Positions 19,239 through 29,370 of a DNA stretch of 64,000 nt are shown one piece after another. The notes beneath the pieces are model-generated. The model searched no databases. It saw nothing but the letters and a program-made list of their open reading frames with translations, and was not told where the DNA came from. Within the stretch, counting starts at the first letter, position 1. Every line of letters begins with the position of its first letter. The position numbers and the translations under genes were made by a program. Source of the DNA: Corynebacterium aurimucosum (GTDB lineage: Bacteria > Actinomycetota > Actinomycetes > Mycobacteriales > Mycobacteriaceae); NCBI RefSeq assembly GCF_030408555.1, contig NZ_CP047048.1, positions 2,108,001 to 2,172,000 of the forward strand. Direction: 5' to 3'.

Positions 19239-19244
19239 TAGAGT
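19239..19244 (+). promoter_or_regulatory. -10 element (TAGAGT) for panB
   Basis: TAGAGT ends 6 nt before the panB ATG at 19251, which again places the expected transcription start on the ATG. No purine-rich ribosome site is present. A GTCAAC about 18 nt upstream could serve as a weak -35. Confidence 0.45.
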
Positions 19245-19250
19245 AAGAGC

Positions 19251-20072
19251 ATGTCTCACAATCCTGGCCACCGCGCCCGTCTCCGCACCCGCTTCTTTGC
19301 TCAAGCCAAAGAGAACTCTCAGGCCTTTGCGTGCCTGACGAGCTATGACTGCATGACCGCCGAGATCTTCGATGAAGCCGGGGTGGATCTCCTGCTCGTC
19401 GGCGATTCCCTGGCCAATGTGGTCCTGGGCCGCGAAACCACGCTCTCGCTTACCCTCGATGAAATGATTCCGCTGGCCCGCGCCGTGGTTTCAGCTACCT
19501 CCCGCGCCTTCGTGGTGGTGGACTTGCCCTTCGGTTCCTATGAGGCCGACCCCACCCAGGCACTGGAGTCTGCCGTGCGCGTCATGAAGGAAACCGGCGC
19601 GCAGGCCGTGAAGCTCGAGGGCGGTGCGGAGCGCGCGCCCATCGTCGCCGCGCTTGCCGCCGCAGGCATCCCCGTCTGCGCCCACATCGGATTCACGCCC
19701 CAACAGGTTCACGCCTTGGGCGGCTTCGTGGTCCAGGGCCGCGGTGCCGGTGCGGAGAAGCTGCACGAGGACGCCCGCGCGCTTGCCGACGCCGGCGCCT
19801 TCGCCGTGGTACTGGAGATGGTCCCAGCTGCGTTGGCTGAGGAGGTGACCAAGGAACTGCCCATCCCCACCATCGGCATCGGTGCCGGCGCGCAGACCGA
19901 CGGCCAGATCCTGGTGTGGACCGATGCCTTCGGGCTGGGCGGACCCAAGGCGCCGCGCTTCGTGCGCCGCTACGCAGACCTGCGCGGCGCGCTGCTGAAG
20001 GGTGCGAAGAATTACGTGGCCGATGTGGGCGAGCGCTCCTTCCCCAACGCCGAGGAATCCTTCGAGGACTAA
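19251..20072 (+). CDS. panB: 3-methyl-2-oxobutanoate hydroxymethyltransferase
   Basis: First committed enzyme of pantothenate synthesis: transfers a hydroxymethyl group from 5,10-methylene-THF to 2-ketoisovalerate, giving ketopantoate. 273 residues. [29 protein letters not shown] (metal-binding Asp), VKLEGG and [17 protein letters not shown] are diagnostic. panC follows after 10 bp; panD is not here. Divergent from valS. Confidence 0.96.
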   Translation: MSHNPGHRARLRTRFFAQAKENSQAFACLTSYDCMTAEIFDEAGVDLLLVGDSLANVVLGRETTLSLTLDEMIPLARAVVSATSRAFVVVDLPFGSYEADPTQALESAVRVMKETGAQAVKLEGGAERAPIVAALAAAGIPVCAHIGFTPQQVHALGGFVVQGRGAGAEKLHEDARALADAGAFAVVLEMVPAALAEEVTKELPIPTIGIGAGAQTDGQILVWTDAFGLGGPKAPRFVRRYADLRGALLKGAKNYVADVGERSFPNAEESFED

Positions 20073-20082
20073 AGTTTGGGCC

Positions 20083-21887
<1,805 letters not shown>

Positions 21888-21923
21888 TCACCTTCCCACC
21901 CTAGTCCCGTTTTTCGCCCCCGT

Positions 21924-21941
21924 GGGGTGTGATTTTACCCC
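21924..21941. promoter_or_regulatory. GGGGT-N8-ACCCC dyad in the mdh / TetR intergenic region
   Basis: GGGGT (21924-21928) and ACCCC (21937-21941) form an inverted repeat 60-80 bp upstream of mdh. Runs of this type are the loose recognition sites of RamA in C. glutamicum, an activator of carbon-metabolism genes. The overlap is suggestive only. Confidence 0.3.
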
Positions 21942-22038
21942 CGAAAGATGCGAGTTCTTTGTACTTGAGCTCCACGGCCGTCTTTTTTCGGCATAGTGGA
22001 CAACTGTACGCATATCCATCGACTAGACGGGACCTTCC

Positions 22039-22782
22039 ATGAGCACTGAGACTTCATCGGTCGACTCCGGCTCTGTTGAGCACGTGATCGATGTTGCGAT
22101 ATCGGAGTTTTCGGAGCATGGTTATGCCGAAACCAAGCTCGAGACCGTATCGAAGCTGTCTGGGATGTCCAAGCGCATGATCCACTACTACTTCGGGGAT
22201 AAGAAGGGGCTCTACCAGCAAGCCTTGGCAGCGGCAGCGCGGCGCCTCAACCCGCCAGAGGGCAGCCTCGAGATCAATTCTGCTGTCCCAGTCGAGGGCG
22301 TGCGCACCTTGGTGGATTGGTTGTTCCGCCAACATGTGAATAACCCCGAAGCCATCCGGATGCTAACGATGGAGTCCTCCCACAGTGTGCTGGAGTCCTC
22401 GCAGGCGCTTGTCGACGTGTCCGAGATCTCCCTCCACCTCGACAGGCTGCTCATGCTGGGCCAAGATTCCGGCGCGTTCCGCCCGGGAATTTCCGCCAAC
22501 GATATTTTCACGCTGATTTCTGCGCTCTCGATGTACCGGGTGACGAATCACGCGATGATGAGCAACCTGCTCGACATCAACATGTACACCCACAACAACA
22601 CTGAGGGGCTGCACCGCATGGCGGTCGATGCTGTGCTGGCTTTCCTTACGGCGAACATCCCGGACATCGGCTTCGAGTCCTACCTCACCCAGAACGAAAC
22701 CGAGCTCGATGCTGAGTCCGCGCCCTTGGATGTCTACTCCACCGAGGACGAGGGCGACGCGTCAGCGAGCCTCTACGAATGA
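22039..22782 (+). CDS. TetR/AcrR-family transcriptional regulator
   Basis: 247-residue regulator. The N-terminal helix-turn-helix reads AISEFSEHGYAETKLETVSK then GMSKRMIHYYFGDKKGLYQQAL (about residues 20-65), the standard TetR DNA-binding unit. The ligand domain extends to about residue 210, and an acidic tail rich in Glu and Asp follows. It diverges from mdh and stands alone; the target and ligand are unknown. Confidence 0.88.
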   Translation: MSTETSSVDSGSVEHVIDVAISEFSEHGYAETKLETVSKLSGMSKRMIHYYFGDKKGLYQQALAAAARRLNPPEGSLEINSAVPVEGVRTLVDWLFRQHVNNPEAIRMLTMESSHSVLESSQALVDVSEISLHLDRLLMLGQDSGAFRPGISANDIFTLISALSMYRVTNHAMMSNLLDINMYTHNNTEGLHRMAVDAVLAFLTANIPDIGFESYLTQNETELDAESAPLDVYSTEDEGDASASLYE

Positions 22783-22848
22783 CGCGCCGGCGGGGACTCT
22801 ACGATTAGAGCCCTCTCCCCAGCATCGCGCGAGCAAAGAAACCAAAGT

Positions 22849-22936
22849 AAAGGAACCATCTGCGCGCCGGCCTGAGCACAAGCCCAGGTCACAATCTCAC
22901 TCCACAGCTACATGGTCCCATTCATCTGGTTCCTTT
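22849..22936. repeat. long-range inverted repeat in the TetR-clpX intergenic region
   Basis: AAAGGAACCA (22849-22858) and TGGTTCCTTT (22927-22936) are perfect complements 68 nt apart. The 265-bp region 22783-23047 shows no coding frame I would support. Two further hairpins follow (22967-22990 and 23004-23035), so the gap is unusually rich in secondary structure. Confidence 0.45.
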
Positions 22937-22966
22937 GCCCCAACAGACAGATGGCATCTGACAGAA

Positions 22967-22990
22967 GGCGTTTTTAGACCTGAAAACGCC
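22967..22990. repeat. hairpin GGCGTTTT / AAAACGCC
   Basis: 8-bp perfect stem with an 8-nt loop. No U-run follows on either strand, so it is not a good terminator alone. Confidence 0.4.
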
Positions 22991-23003
22991 ATGTAGACAG
23001 CAC

Positions 23004-23035
23004 AAAAGGCATCTTCAACCTTGAAGATGCCTTTT
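23004..23035. terminator. terminator between the TetR gene and clpX
   Basis: Perfect 15-bp inverted repeat AAAAGGCATCTTCAA / TTGAAGATGCCTTTT with A and T runs at the base. It lies 12 bp behind the clpX stop and can act in both directions. Confidence 0.88.
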
Positions 23036-23047
23036 AAGAGATGCCGT

Positions 23048-24343
23048 TTAGGCGGATTCCTTCGCCTCATCCGAGTACACGAACTCCGGCTCGCCGCCGT
23101 CGGTCACGCAGTCCTGCGTGATGTGGACGCTGGCGATGTCCTCGCGGTCTGGGAGGTCATACATGATGGGCACGAGCAGCTCCTCCATGATGGCACGCAG
23201 GCCGCGGGCACCGGTCTTGCGCTCGAGCGCGAGCTCGGCGATTGCCTCCAGCGCCTCATCCTCGAAGTGCAGCTCCGCACCATCCATGCTGAACAGGCGC
23301 TGGTATTGCTTGACCAGCGAGTTCTTCGGCTCCACGAGCACCTTAACTAGCGATTCGCGGTCCAGGTTATCCACCGTGGCAACCACCGGCAGGCGGCCGA
23401 TGAACTCGGGGATGAGGCCGAACTTCACCAGGTCCTCCGGACGCACCTGGGAGAAGAAGTCGACTGATTCCTTCTCATCCTTAGTTTCCAGCTTGGCGCC
23501 AAAGCCCACGCCCTTCTTGCCCACGCGCTCCGAAATCACCTTATCCAAGCCCGCAAAAGCACCGGCCACGATGAAAAGGATGTTCGTCGTATCCAACTGG
23601 ATGAATTCCTGATTCGGGTGCTTGCGCCCACCCTGCGGCGGGATCGCCGCCACGGTTCCTTCAAGGATCTTCAGCAGCGCCTGCTGGACGCCTTCACCGG
23701 ACACATCGCGGGTAATCGATGGATTCTCCGACTTGCGGGAGATCTTGTCCACCTCATCGACGTAGATGATGCCGTGCTGCGCGCGTTCCACATCAAAGTC
23801 CGCAGCCTGCAGCAGCTTGAGCAGGATGTTCTCGACGTCCTCGCCCACGTAGCCAGCCTCGGTCAGGCTCGTGGCATCCGCGATGGCGAAGGGGACGTCC
23901 AACAAACGCGCCAAGGTCTGCGCCAAGTAGGTTTTACCGGATCCCGTCGGGCCCAGCATCAGGATGTTGGACTTAGAAATCTCAACTTCTTCATCCTGCG
24001 CCTTCTTCCGGCGGCCCTCCAGGCCCGCGGCCTCCTCAGCCTTGATGCGCTTGTAGTGGTTGTACACAGCCACCGACAACACGCGCTTGGCCTGGTCCTG
24101 GCCAATGACGTACTTATCCAGAAAAGCCGAAATCTCCGAAGGACGCGGAAGGCGCATCTCCTTCTCTTCGTCCGCCTCGGCCTGAGCCGCGCCGAGCTCC
24201 TCCTCGATGATTTCGTTGCAGAGCTCGATGCACTCGTCACAGATGTAGACGCCGCCGCCGGCGATAAGCTTCTTCACCTGCTTCTGACTCTTTCCACAGA
24301 AGGAACACTTGAGCAGGTCAGCGCTTTCTTGCATACGTGCCAT
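23048..24343 (-). CDS. clpX: ATP-dependent Clp protease ATPase subunit ClpX
   Basis: AAA+ unfoldase that feeds substrates to ClpP1P2, 431 residues. The zinc-binding domain [26 protein letters not shown] is at residues 13-38 (four Cys), Walker [16 protein letters not shown] near residue 130, Walker [11 protein letters not shown] and the pore loop GYVGED are present. The IGF-type ClpP-docking loop reads VGKKGVGFG near residue 277. The start [16 protein letters not shown] is the form known in corynebacteria. It is separated from clpP1P2 by a transporter/SDR insert. Confidence 0.97.
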   Translation of the reverse strand: MARMQESADLLKCSFCGKSQKQVKKLIAGGGVYICDECIELCNEIIEEELGAAQAEADEEKEMRLPRPSEISAFLDKYVIGQDQAKRVLSVAVYNHYKRIKAEEAAGLEGRRKKAQDEEVEISKSNILMLGPTGSGKTYLAQTLARLLDVPFAIADATSLTEAGYVGEDVENILLKLLQAADFDVERAQHGIIYVDEVDKISRKSENPSITRDVSGEGVQQALLKILEGTVAAIPPQGGRKHPNQEFIQLDTTNILFIVAGAFAGLDKVISERVGKKGVGFGAKLETKDEKESVDFFSQVRPEDLVKFGLIPEFIGRLPVVATVDNLDRESLVKVLVEPKNSLVKQYQRLFSMDGAELHFEDEALEAIAELALERKTGARGLRAIMEELLVPIMYDLPDREDIASVHITQDCVTDGGEPEFVYSDEAKESA

Positions 24344-24490
24344 GAAGGCCTTTCAACTCTTTTCTCTGGGGTTATGGTGGGGCGATTTTACCGCAGTTTG
24401 TTCCACTCTAGTAAACCACTCAGACTCGAGCGCTATTCCTCACTCAGCGGCGCGCCCTTGAATTTAAAACGGCAGTTAGTGGACATAGAC

Positions 24491-24524
24491 AGAGCGGTTC
24501 ACTAACTTACATCGAAACCGCTCT
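24491..24524. promoter_or_regulatory. palindrome upstream of the MFS transporter gene
   Basis: AGAGCGGTT (24491-24499) and AACCGCTCT (24516-24524) are perfect complements across 16 nt, ending 18 bp before the transporter ATG. No U-run follows, so an operator or leader hairpin is more likely than a terminator. No regulator gene is adjacent. Confidence 0.45.
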
Positions 24525-24542
24525 ATCAGCAGAAAGATTTTC

Positions 24543-25847
24543 ATGGACATCCGCGAACTCATCGACCGCTCCCCCATGGGCGCACGCCAATGGCTCATCA
24601 TCGCCATTGCCCTCTTCCTCAATGCACTCGACGGCTATGACATGGTGGCCATGGCCTTCGGCGCCGGCACCGTCAGCGAAGAGTTCGCGCTGTCCGATTC
24701 TTCCCTTGGCTGGCTCCTGTCCTCCGCCCTCATCGGCATCGGCCTTGGCTCGCTCTTCCTCGCCCCGTTGGCTGACCGCCTTGGACGCACCACCCTCATC
24801 ACGGTCTCGCTCGTCATTGACCTCGTCGGCCTCGTGCTCACCGCCCTCGCGCCTACATTTAGCCTGCTGTTGCTGTGCCGCCTCATCACCGGCATTGGCG
24901 TCGGCGGCGTCCTTGTCTGTGTCACCGTGCTCGTCAGCGAGTACTCCAACTTGCGCTTCCGCGGCCTGGCCGTCGCCATCTACGCCTCCGGCTATGGCCT
25001 CGGTGCCTCCTTCTGCGGCGTTGTCGCCTCCTCCTTCGATACCTGGCAGCCCATATTCTGGGTTGGCGCAGCACTCACAGTTGCCGCCCTTATCCTCACG
25101 GTTACTTTCGTCCCCGAGTCCGCAGACTTCCTCGCCGCCCGTGGCCGCATGGACACGGTGCGCACCATCACCGCCAAACTCGGCCTCACGGGAGAGGTCA
25201 GCGTCCGCCCGCGCACCAGCCACAAGGCCTCCTACAAGGACCTCGTCTCGCCGCAGTTCCTGCGCACCTCCATCAAGCTCTGGCTGGCCTTCAGCTTCAT
25301 CATGTTTGCCTACAACTTCACCTCACAGTGGACCCCGAAGCTTCTTACCGCCGAGGGCCTTACCGCCCAGCAGGGCATCATCGGCGGCATCATGCTTTCC
25401 TTCGGCGGTGCTATCGGCGCCATCCTCTTCGGCCTGTTCACCACGCGCATCGACGCCCGCCCCCTGCTCATCGTCTTCTGCCTCATCTCCTCCGTCGTCC
25501 TCGTCGGCTTCATTAACTCCACCGCCGTGCCTTCCCTCATGTTTGCCCTCGGAGTCGGCGTAGGCCTTACCCTCAACGCCTGCATCTCCGGCCTCTACAC
25601 CGTCACCCCGGAGGCTTACCCCTCAGCACTGCGCACCACGGGTACGGGCGCTGCCATCGGCATCGCTCGCGTGGGCGCTACCCTCGCTCCCATCCTGGCG
25701 GGCTATCTGCTCGAAAGCGGCTGGACCCCAACGGGGCTCTACACCCTCGCCGGCGCTACCGCTGTGTTGGCCGGAGTCTCCCTCATCGGTGTGCGCGCCT
25801 ACACGGCAACCACCAAGCAGACAGCACCCCAGACCGTGGCGGCCTAG
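24543..25847 (+). CDS. MFS transporter, aromatic acid:H+ symporter type
   Basis: 434-residue permease with about 12 membrane helices. The AAHS-subfamily marker DGYDMVAMAFGAG lies in helix 1 (about residues 30-42), and the MFS loop motif ADRLGRTTL is present after helix 2 (about residue 75), with PESADFLAARGR and PEAYPSALRTTG in the central and late loops. This points to uptake of a benzoate-, gentisate- or protocatechuate-like acid; the substrate is not determined. The SDR gene follows after 41 bp and is probably co-transcribed. It is divergent from clpX. Confidence 0.85.
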   Translation: MDIRELIDRSPMGARQWLIIAIALFLNALDGYDMVAMAFGAGTVSEEFALSDSSLGWLLSSALIGIGLGSLFLAPLADRLGRTTLITVSLVIDLVGLVLTALAPTFSLLLLCRLITGIGVGGVLVCVTVLVSEYSNLRFRGLAVAIYASGYGLGASFCGVVASSFDTWQPIFWVGAALTVAALILTVTFVPESADFLAARGRMDTVRTITAKLGLTGEVSVRPRTSHKASYKDLVSPQFLRTSIKLWLAFSFIMFAYNFTSQWTPKLLTAEGLTAQQGIIGGIMLSFGGAIGAILFGLFTTRIDARPLLIVFCLISSVVLVGFINSTAVPSLMFALGVGVGLTLNACISGLYTVTPEAYPSALRTTGTGAAIGIARVGATLAPILAGYLLESGWTPTGLYTLAGATAVLAGVSLIGVRAYTATTKQTAPQTVAA

Positions 25848-25888
25848 GCTGGAGGGGGCACACAGCCCCAACCGCTTAGGAGCAGCAC

Positions 25889-26659
25889 ATGTTTAATCTT
25901 CAGGACCACGTTGCCATCGTCACCGGCGGCGCCGCCGGAATCGGCCGCGGCATCGTCAGCGCTCTACGCGAAGCCGGCGCGACCGTCGTCATCGCTGACC
26001 TCAACCTCGAGGCCGCGCAGAAGACTGCCGAAGAACTCGGGGCGGACGCCCTGCTTGTCGACGTCACCTCGCGCGACTCCGTCCGCAACCTCTACAGGGA
26101 CGTCGTCAAGCGCTATGGCCGCATCGACATCGTCTGTTCCAACGCCGGTGTCTTCCCCAACTGCCCGCTCGAGGACATAACCGACGAGCAATGGGACGCC
26201 ATGTTCGCCATCAACACGCACGGCACGTTCACCGTGGTGCAGGAAGCACTGCCCTACATGAAGAAAGCGGGCTACGGGCGCATCGTCATCACGACGTCTA
26301 TCACCGGCTCGCACACCGGCTACCCAGGCTGGGCGCACTACGGCGCTTCGAAGGCCGCACAACAAGGCTTCATGCGCTCCGCGGCACTGGAAGTTGCCCG
26401 TGATGGCATCACCATCAATGGTGTTCTGCCAGGCAACATCCTCACCGAGGGTTTGGAGGGCCAGGGTCAGGAGTACCTCGACCAAATGGCACGCTCCGTC
26501 CCTATGCACCGCTTAGGTTCCCCGCGCGATATCGGCAACGCCGCGGCCTTCCTCGCCTCCCGCGAAGCAGGCTACATAACGGGCCAGACCATCATCATTG
26601 ACGGCGGCCAGATCCTCCCCGAGTCCCCCGAGGCCATCCTGCCGCCCTACGAAGCCTAA
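25889..26659 (+). CDS. short-chain dehydrogenase/reductase
   Basis: 256-residue classical SDR. Cofactor motif TGGAAGIGRG (about residues 12-21), NAG at CSNAGVF, catalytic Ser in ITTSITGS and YGASK (Tyr and Lys, about residues 150-154). The Asp after beta-2 (VVIADLN) favours NAD(H). Closest by eye to 3-oxoacyl-ACP-reductase-like or diol dehydrogenase SDRs. Its partner is the aromatic-acid-type transporter, so a catabolic oxidation is plausible. AGGAG lies before the ATG and a terminator behind the stop. Confidence 0.85.
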   Translation: MFNLQDHVAIVTGGAAGIGRGIVSALREAGATVVIADLNLEAAQKTAEELGADALLVDVTSRDSVRNLYRDVVKRYGRIDIVCSNAGVFPNCPLEDITDEQWDAMFAINTHGTFTVVQEALPYMKKAGYGRIVITTSITGSHTGYPGWAHYGASKAAQQGFMRSAALEVARDGITINGVLPGNILTEGLEGQGQEYLDQMARSVPMHRLGSPRDIGNAAAFLASREAGYITGQTIIIDGGQILPESPEAILPPYEA

Positions 26660-26668
26660 GCATGGCCG

Positions 26669-26699
26669 AAGCCCCGCTATCTACTAGACAGCGGGGCTT
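26669..26699. terminator. terminator between the SDR gene and clpP2
   Basis: 10-bp perfect stem AAGCCCCGCT / AGCGGGGCTT with an 11-nt loop and a following T run. It serves two convergent genes. Confidence 0.85.
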
Positions 26700-26712
26700 T
26701 AAGCTTGATTAC

Positions 26713-27336
26713 TTAGGCGTTGAGCTTGCGGTAATCAAAGACGGTATCGATGAGACCGTAGTCAACGGCTTCCTGCGCGGTAAGAATCTTGTCGCGGTCA
26801 GTATCGATGCGCACCTGCTCCGCAGTGCGGCCGGTGTGCTCAGCCAGGGTCTCCTCCATGAGGCGGCGCATGCGCTCGATCTCGTTGGCCTCGATCTCAA
26901 GGTCCGACACCTGGCCCTGCGTGCCCTGCGTACGCGGCTGGTGAATCAACACACGAGAGTTCGGCAGCGCAGCGCGCTTGCCCGGAGCACCGGCGGCCAA
27001 CAGAACAGCCGCTGCGGATGCGGCCTGGCCCAGACACACGGTCTGCACGTCCGGACGGACGTAGCGCATGGTGTCGTAGATAGCCATCAGCGCGGTAAAC
27101 GAGCCACCCGGGGAGTTGATGTACATCGTGATGTCGCGGTCCGGATCCTGGGACTCCAAGACCAGCAGCTGCGCCATGATGTCGTTGGCGGAGGTGTCAT
27201 CGACCTGGGTGCCCAGGAAGATGATGCGCTCTTCAAAGAGCTTGGAATACGGGTTGGTGGTCTTCGATCCCTGTGCGTTCTGCTCAATGAACTCCGGCAG
27301 AACGTAGCGGGAAGAAGGCATCTGAAGGTTAGACAT
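26713..27336 (-). CDS. clpP2: ATP-dependent Clp protease proteolytic subunit 2
   Basis: 207-residue serine peptidase subunit. The catalytic Ser lies in [14 protein letters not shown], His in VLIHQP and Asp in IDTDRD, with the MYINSPGGS oxyanion region. Its distinct [12 protein letters not shown] loop places it with the actinobacterial ClpP2. It follows clpP1 after 21 bp and forms mixed ClpP1P2 tetradecamers; both are needed for activity in Mycobacterium and Corynebacterium. Confidence 0.96.
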   Translation of the reverse strand: MSNLQMPSSRYVLPEFIEQNAQGSKTTNPYSKLFEERIIFLGTQVDDTSANDIMAQLLVLESQDPDRDITMYINSPGGSFTALMAIYDTMRYVRPDVQTVCLGQAASAAAVLLAAGAPGKRAALPNSRVLIHQPRTQGTQGQVSDLEIEANEIERMRRLMEETLAEHTGRTAEQVRIDTDRDKILTAQEAVDYGLIDTVFDYRKLNA

Positions 27337-27357
27337 AGTGATAAAGCTCCTTGTTCC

Positions 27358-27957
27358 CTAGTTGGTGATAGGACCGTTGACGGACTCGATGACGTGGTCG
27401 ACGATGCCGTATTCCTTGGCCTGCTGGGCGGTGAACCAGCGGTCGCGGTCCGAATCCTTGGTGATTTGCTCGAAGGTCTGGCCGGTGTGCTCAGCGATGA
27501 GCTCAGCCATCTCGCGCTTGGTCTGCGCGAACTGCTCGGCCTGGATGGCGATATCTGCGGCGGTACCACCCACACCAGCGGAAGGCTGGTGCATCATGAT
27601 GCGTGCGTGCGGCAGGGCGTAGCGCTTGCCCTTGGTGCCGCCGGAGAGCAGGAACTGGCCCATCGAAGCGGCCAGGCCCATGCCATACGTAGCCACGTCG
27701 CACGGCGAGTACTTCATCGTGTCGTAGATGGCCATGCCCGCGGTGACCGAGCCACCCGGGGAGTTGATGTAAAGCGAAATATCGCGCGTGGGGTCCTCTG
27801 CGGACAGCAGGAGGATCTGGGCGCACAGTTTGTTGGCAATCTCATCATCCACCTGGGTTCCCAGGAAGATAATGCGCTCGCGCAGCAGGCGCTCATACAC
27901 GCTATCGCTCAGATTCATACCCGTAGACGACGAGTTCATTGAAATCTTCTCAGACAT
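27358..27957 (-). CDS. clpP1: ATP-dependent Clp protease proteolytic subunit 1
   Basis: 199-residue peptidase subunit. The catalytic Ser is in [16 protein letters not shown], His in MMHQPSAG and Asp in KDSDRD. The ATG at 27957 is chosen over the upstream frame because GAAGGAGAACC sits before it and the protein homology starts there. First gene of the clpP1-clpP2 operon, with a ClgR-like box about 75-90 bp upstream. Confidence 0.96.
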   Translation of the reverse strand: MSEKISMNSSSTGMNLSDSVYERLLRERIIFLGTQVDDEIANKLCAQILLLSAEDPTRDISLYINSPGGSVTAGMAIYDTMKYSPCDVATYGMGLAASMGQFLLSGGTKGKRYALPHARIMMHQPSAGVGGTAADIAIQAEQFAQTKREMAELIAEHTGQTFEQITKDSDRDRWFTAQQAKEYGIVDHVIESVNGPITN

Positions 27958-28030
27958 TAATGGTTCTCCTTCAAGTGAAGAATGCTTTAACTGGCCCCAC
28001 CTTACCGGCATTCCTCTCAAACTTGGCCTC

Positions 28031-28048
28031 TGTTCGCTATGAGCGTTG
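28031..28048. promoter_or_regulatory. ClgR-like activator box upstream of clpP1
   Basis: TGTTCGCTATGAGCGTTG fits the actinobacterial ClgR consensus WNNWCGCYNANRGCGWWS with one mismatch at the central A. ClgR activates clpP1P2 in C. glutamicum and Streptomyces. The clgR gene is not in the window. Confidence 0.6.
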
Positions 28049-28083
28049 GGGCGCAGCACCAAAGGCGCATACGGAAGCTGGGT

Positions 28084-28089
28084 TAACAT
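28084..28089 (+). promoter_or_regulatory. -10 element (TAACAT) for the MntR-type regulator gene
   Basis: TAACAT ends 6 nt before the ATG at 28096, so the mRNA is probably leaderless. A TTG six bases upstream, in frame, is therefore unlikely as the start. Confidence 0.45.
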
Positions 28090-28095
28090 TTGCTC

Positions 28096-28776
28096 ATGTC
28101 TGTTTCCGAGCTATCCACCAGTACCCAGAACTATTTGAAAGCAATCTGGGGGCTAAAGGAATGGTCGTCCGAGCCCGTTACCGCCACACTTATAGCGAAA
28201 CAGTTGGGACTCAAGCTCTCCTCGGTTTCCGATGCAGTGCGCAAAATGTCGAAGCAAGGGCTCGTGTCACACACGCCCTATGGCTCTGTGGAGTTAACCG
28301 AACTTGGCAGGCAGTACGCATTGGTCATGGTGCGCCGCCACCGATTGCTTGAGTCTTTTTTGGTCCAAGCATTGGACTACACGTGGGACGAAGTCCATAA
28401 TGAAGCCGAAAATCTCGAACACGCGGTGTCCGACATGCTCATAGAACGTGTAGATAAGTTCCTTAATTACCCCACTAGGGATCCGCACGGCGATCCTATC
28501 CCTACGGTTGATGGACAGATCACAATCCCCAGTGCGCACCGTCTCACCGACAGCGGTGCGCAACCGCAAGTGACCGTGGAACGCATTTCTGATTCCGACC
28601 CACAACTGCTGAAGTTCCTTGAAGAGCGCGGCATTGTCACAGGGGCTGTTCTTAGCACGCGCGAGGGAGCGCCCTTTTCAGATTCTCTCGAAATACAGGT
28701 GGCCGGCAGCACTCAGTGGGTAGTGCTTGGACGCCCAGCTACCGACGCAGTGTTTGTAGCACACCACAGCCGTTAG
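28096..28776 (+). CDS. DtxR-family metalloregulator, MntR-type
   Basis: 226-residue regulator with the three-part DtxR layout: N-terminal winged helix ([22 protein letters not shown], about residues 31-52), a dimerisation/metal domain, and a C-terminal SH3-like domain. In the metal site the DtxR pattern HDEACRWEH becomes HNEAENLEH. The position of the iron-selective Cys102 of DtxR is thus Glu, as in manganese-sensing MntR. The residue at DtxR Met10 is Asn here (Asp in B. subtilis MntR). It stands immediately upstream of nrdIEF, with two palindromes in the gap, and is the obvious candidate regulator. Metal specificity is inferred, not shown. Confidence 0.85.
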   Translation: MSVSELSTSTQNYLKAIWGLKEWSSEPVTATLIAKQLGLKLSSVSDAVRKMSKQGLVSHTPYGSVELTELGRQYALVMVRRHRLLESFLVQALDYTWDEVHNEAENLEHAVSDMLIERVDKFLNYPTRDPHGDPIPTVDGQITIPSAHRLTDSGAQPQVTVERISDSDPQLLKFLEERGIVTGAVLSTREGAPFSDSLEIQVAGSTQWVVLGRPATDAVFVAHHSR

Positions 28777-28820
28777 ACCTTCCCCTTTGCATTAATCCTA
28801 CTCTCACCTGCCCTTTTCAA

Positions 28821-28862
28821 AACTACGTTGGGCCGTAGTTGCAACTACGCCATTGCGTAGTT
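28821..28862. promoter_or_regulatory. two tandem 20-bp palindromes in the nrdI promoter region
   Basis: Two copies of AACTACG-N6-CGTAGTT, at 28821-28840 and 28843-28862, with centres 22 bp apart (about two helical turns). Spacers differ (TTGGGC and CCATTG) while all 14 arm bases are identical, so the arms are under selection. Position is 60-100 bp before nrdI, overlapping the likely -35 region; TATCAC at 28875-28880 is a possible -10. They do not match the NrdR box (ACACWATATATWGTGT type). Likely bound by the neighbouring MntR-type protein. Confidence 0.75.
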
Positions 28863-28921
28863 AGTCTTTTCGAATATCACCTATCCCACTTATGGCTAAG
28901 GCCAGGATGAGCAGGATTGCT

Positions 28922-29359
28922 ATGTCAGACTCACCAGATTTGGTGTATTTTTCTAGCGTTTCAGAAAATACAAAAAGATTCGTCGAACGCTTAGATAGAC
29001 CCGCGGTGCGCATTCCACTGCGCCCCAAGAAAACCGGGATGATCCAGGTTTCACACCCGTACGTACTCATCGTTCCCACCTACGGCGGAGGCTCGCTCAA
29101 ACGCGCAGTCCCCAAACAGGTCATCGACTTCCTCAATGACCCAATCAACCGCTCCTTTATCCGGGGCGTTATTACCTCAGGGAATACCAACTTCGGAAGT
29201 GCTTACTGCGTCGCCGGACGCATCATTTCCGCCAAGTGCCACGTACCGGAGCTGTATCACTTCGAGCTTCTCGGCACCCAGAAGGACATTGCCGCCGTAA
29301 AGCAGGGCCTTCAAAAGTTTTGGGAGCAGCAAAAGCAGCTAACGATGACACCCCATTAA
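28922..29359 (+). CDS. nrdI: NrdI flavodoxin-like activator of class Ib/Ie RNR
   Basis: 145-residue flavoprotein that supplies an activated oxygen species to Nrd[19 protein letters not shown] is the FMN phosphate-binding loop, VPTYGGG and [11 protein letters not shown] (about residue 90) the isoalloxazine loops. The ATG at 28922 with AGGA upstream is preferred; an in-frame ATG at 28892 lies before it. First gene of nrdI-nrdE-nrdF. Unusually, no nrdH (glutaredoxin-like) precedes it. Confidence 0.9.
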   Translation: MSDSPDLVYFSSVSENTKRFVERLDRPAVRIPLRPKKTGMIQVSHPYVLIVPTYGGGSLKRAVPKQVIDFLNDPINRSFIRGVITSGNTNFGSAYCVAGRIISAKCHVPELYHFELLGTQKDIAAVKQGLQKFWEQQKQLTMTPH

Positions 29360-29370
29360 TCCCCCACAAG

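Noticed and set aside
28821..28862. NrdR boxes
   Set aside because: The palindrome AACTACG-N6-CGTAGTT does not match the ACACWATATATWGTGT type, and centre spacing (22 bp) differs from the roughly 31 bp of tandem NrdR boxes.
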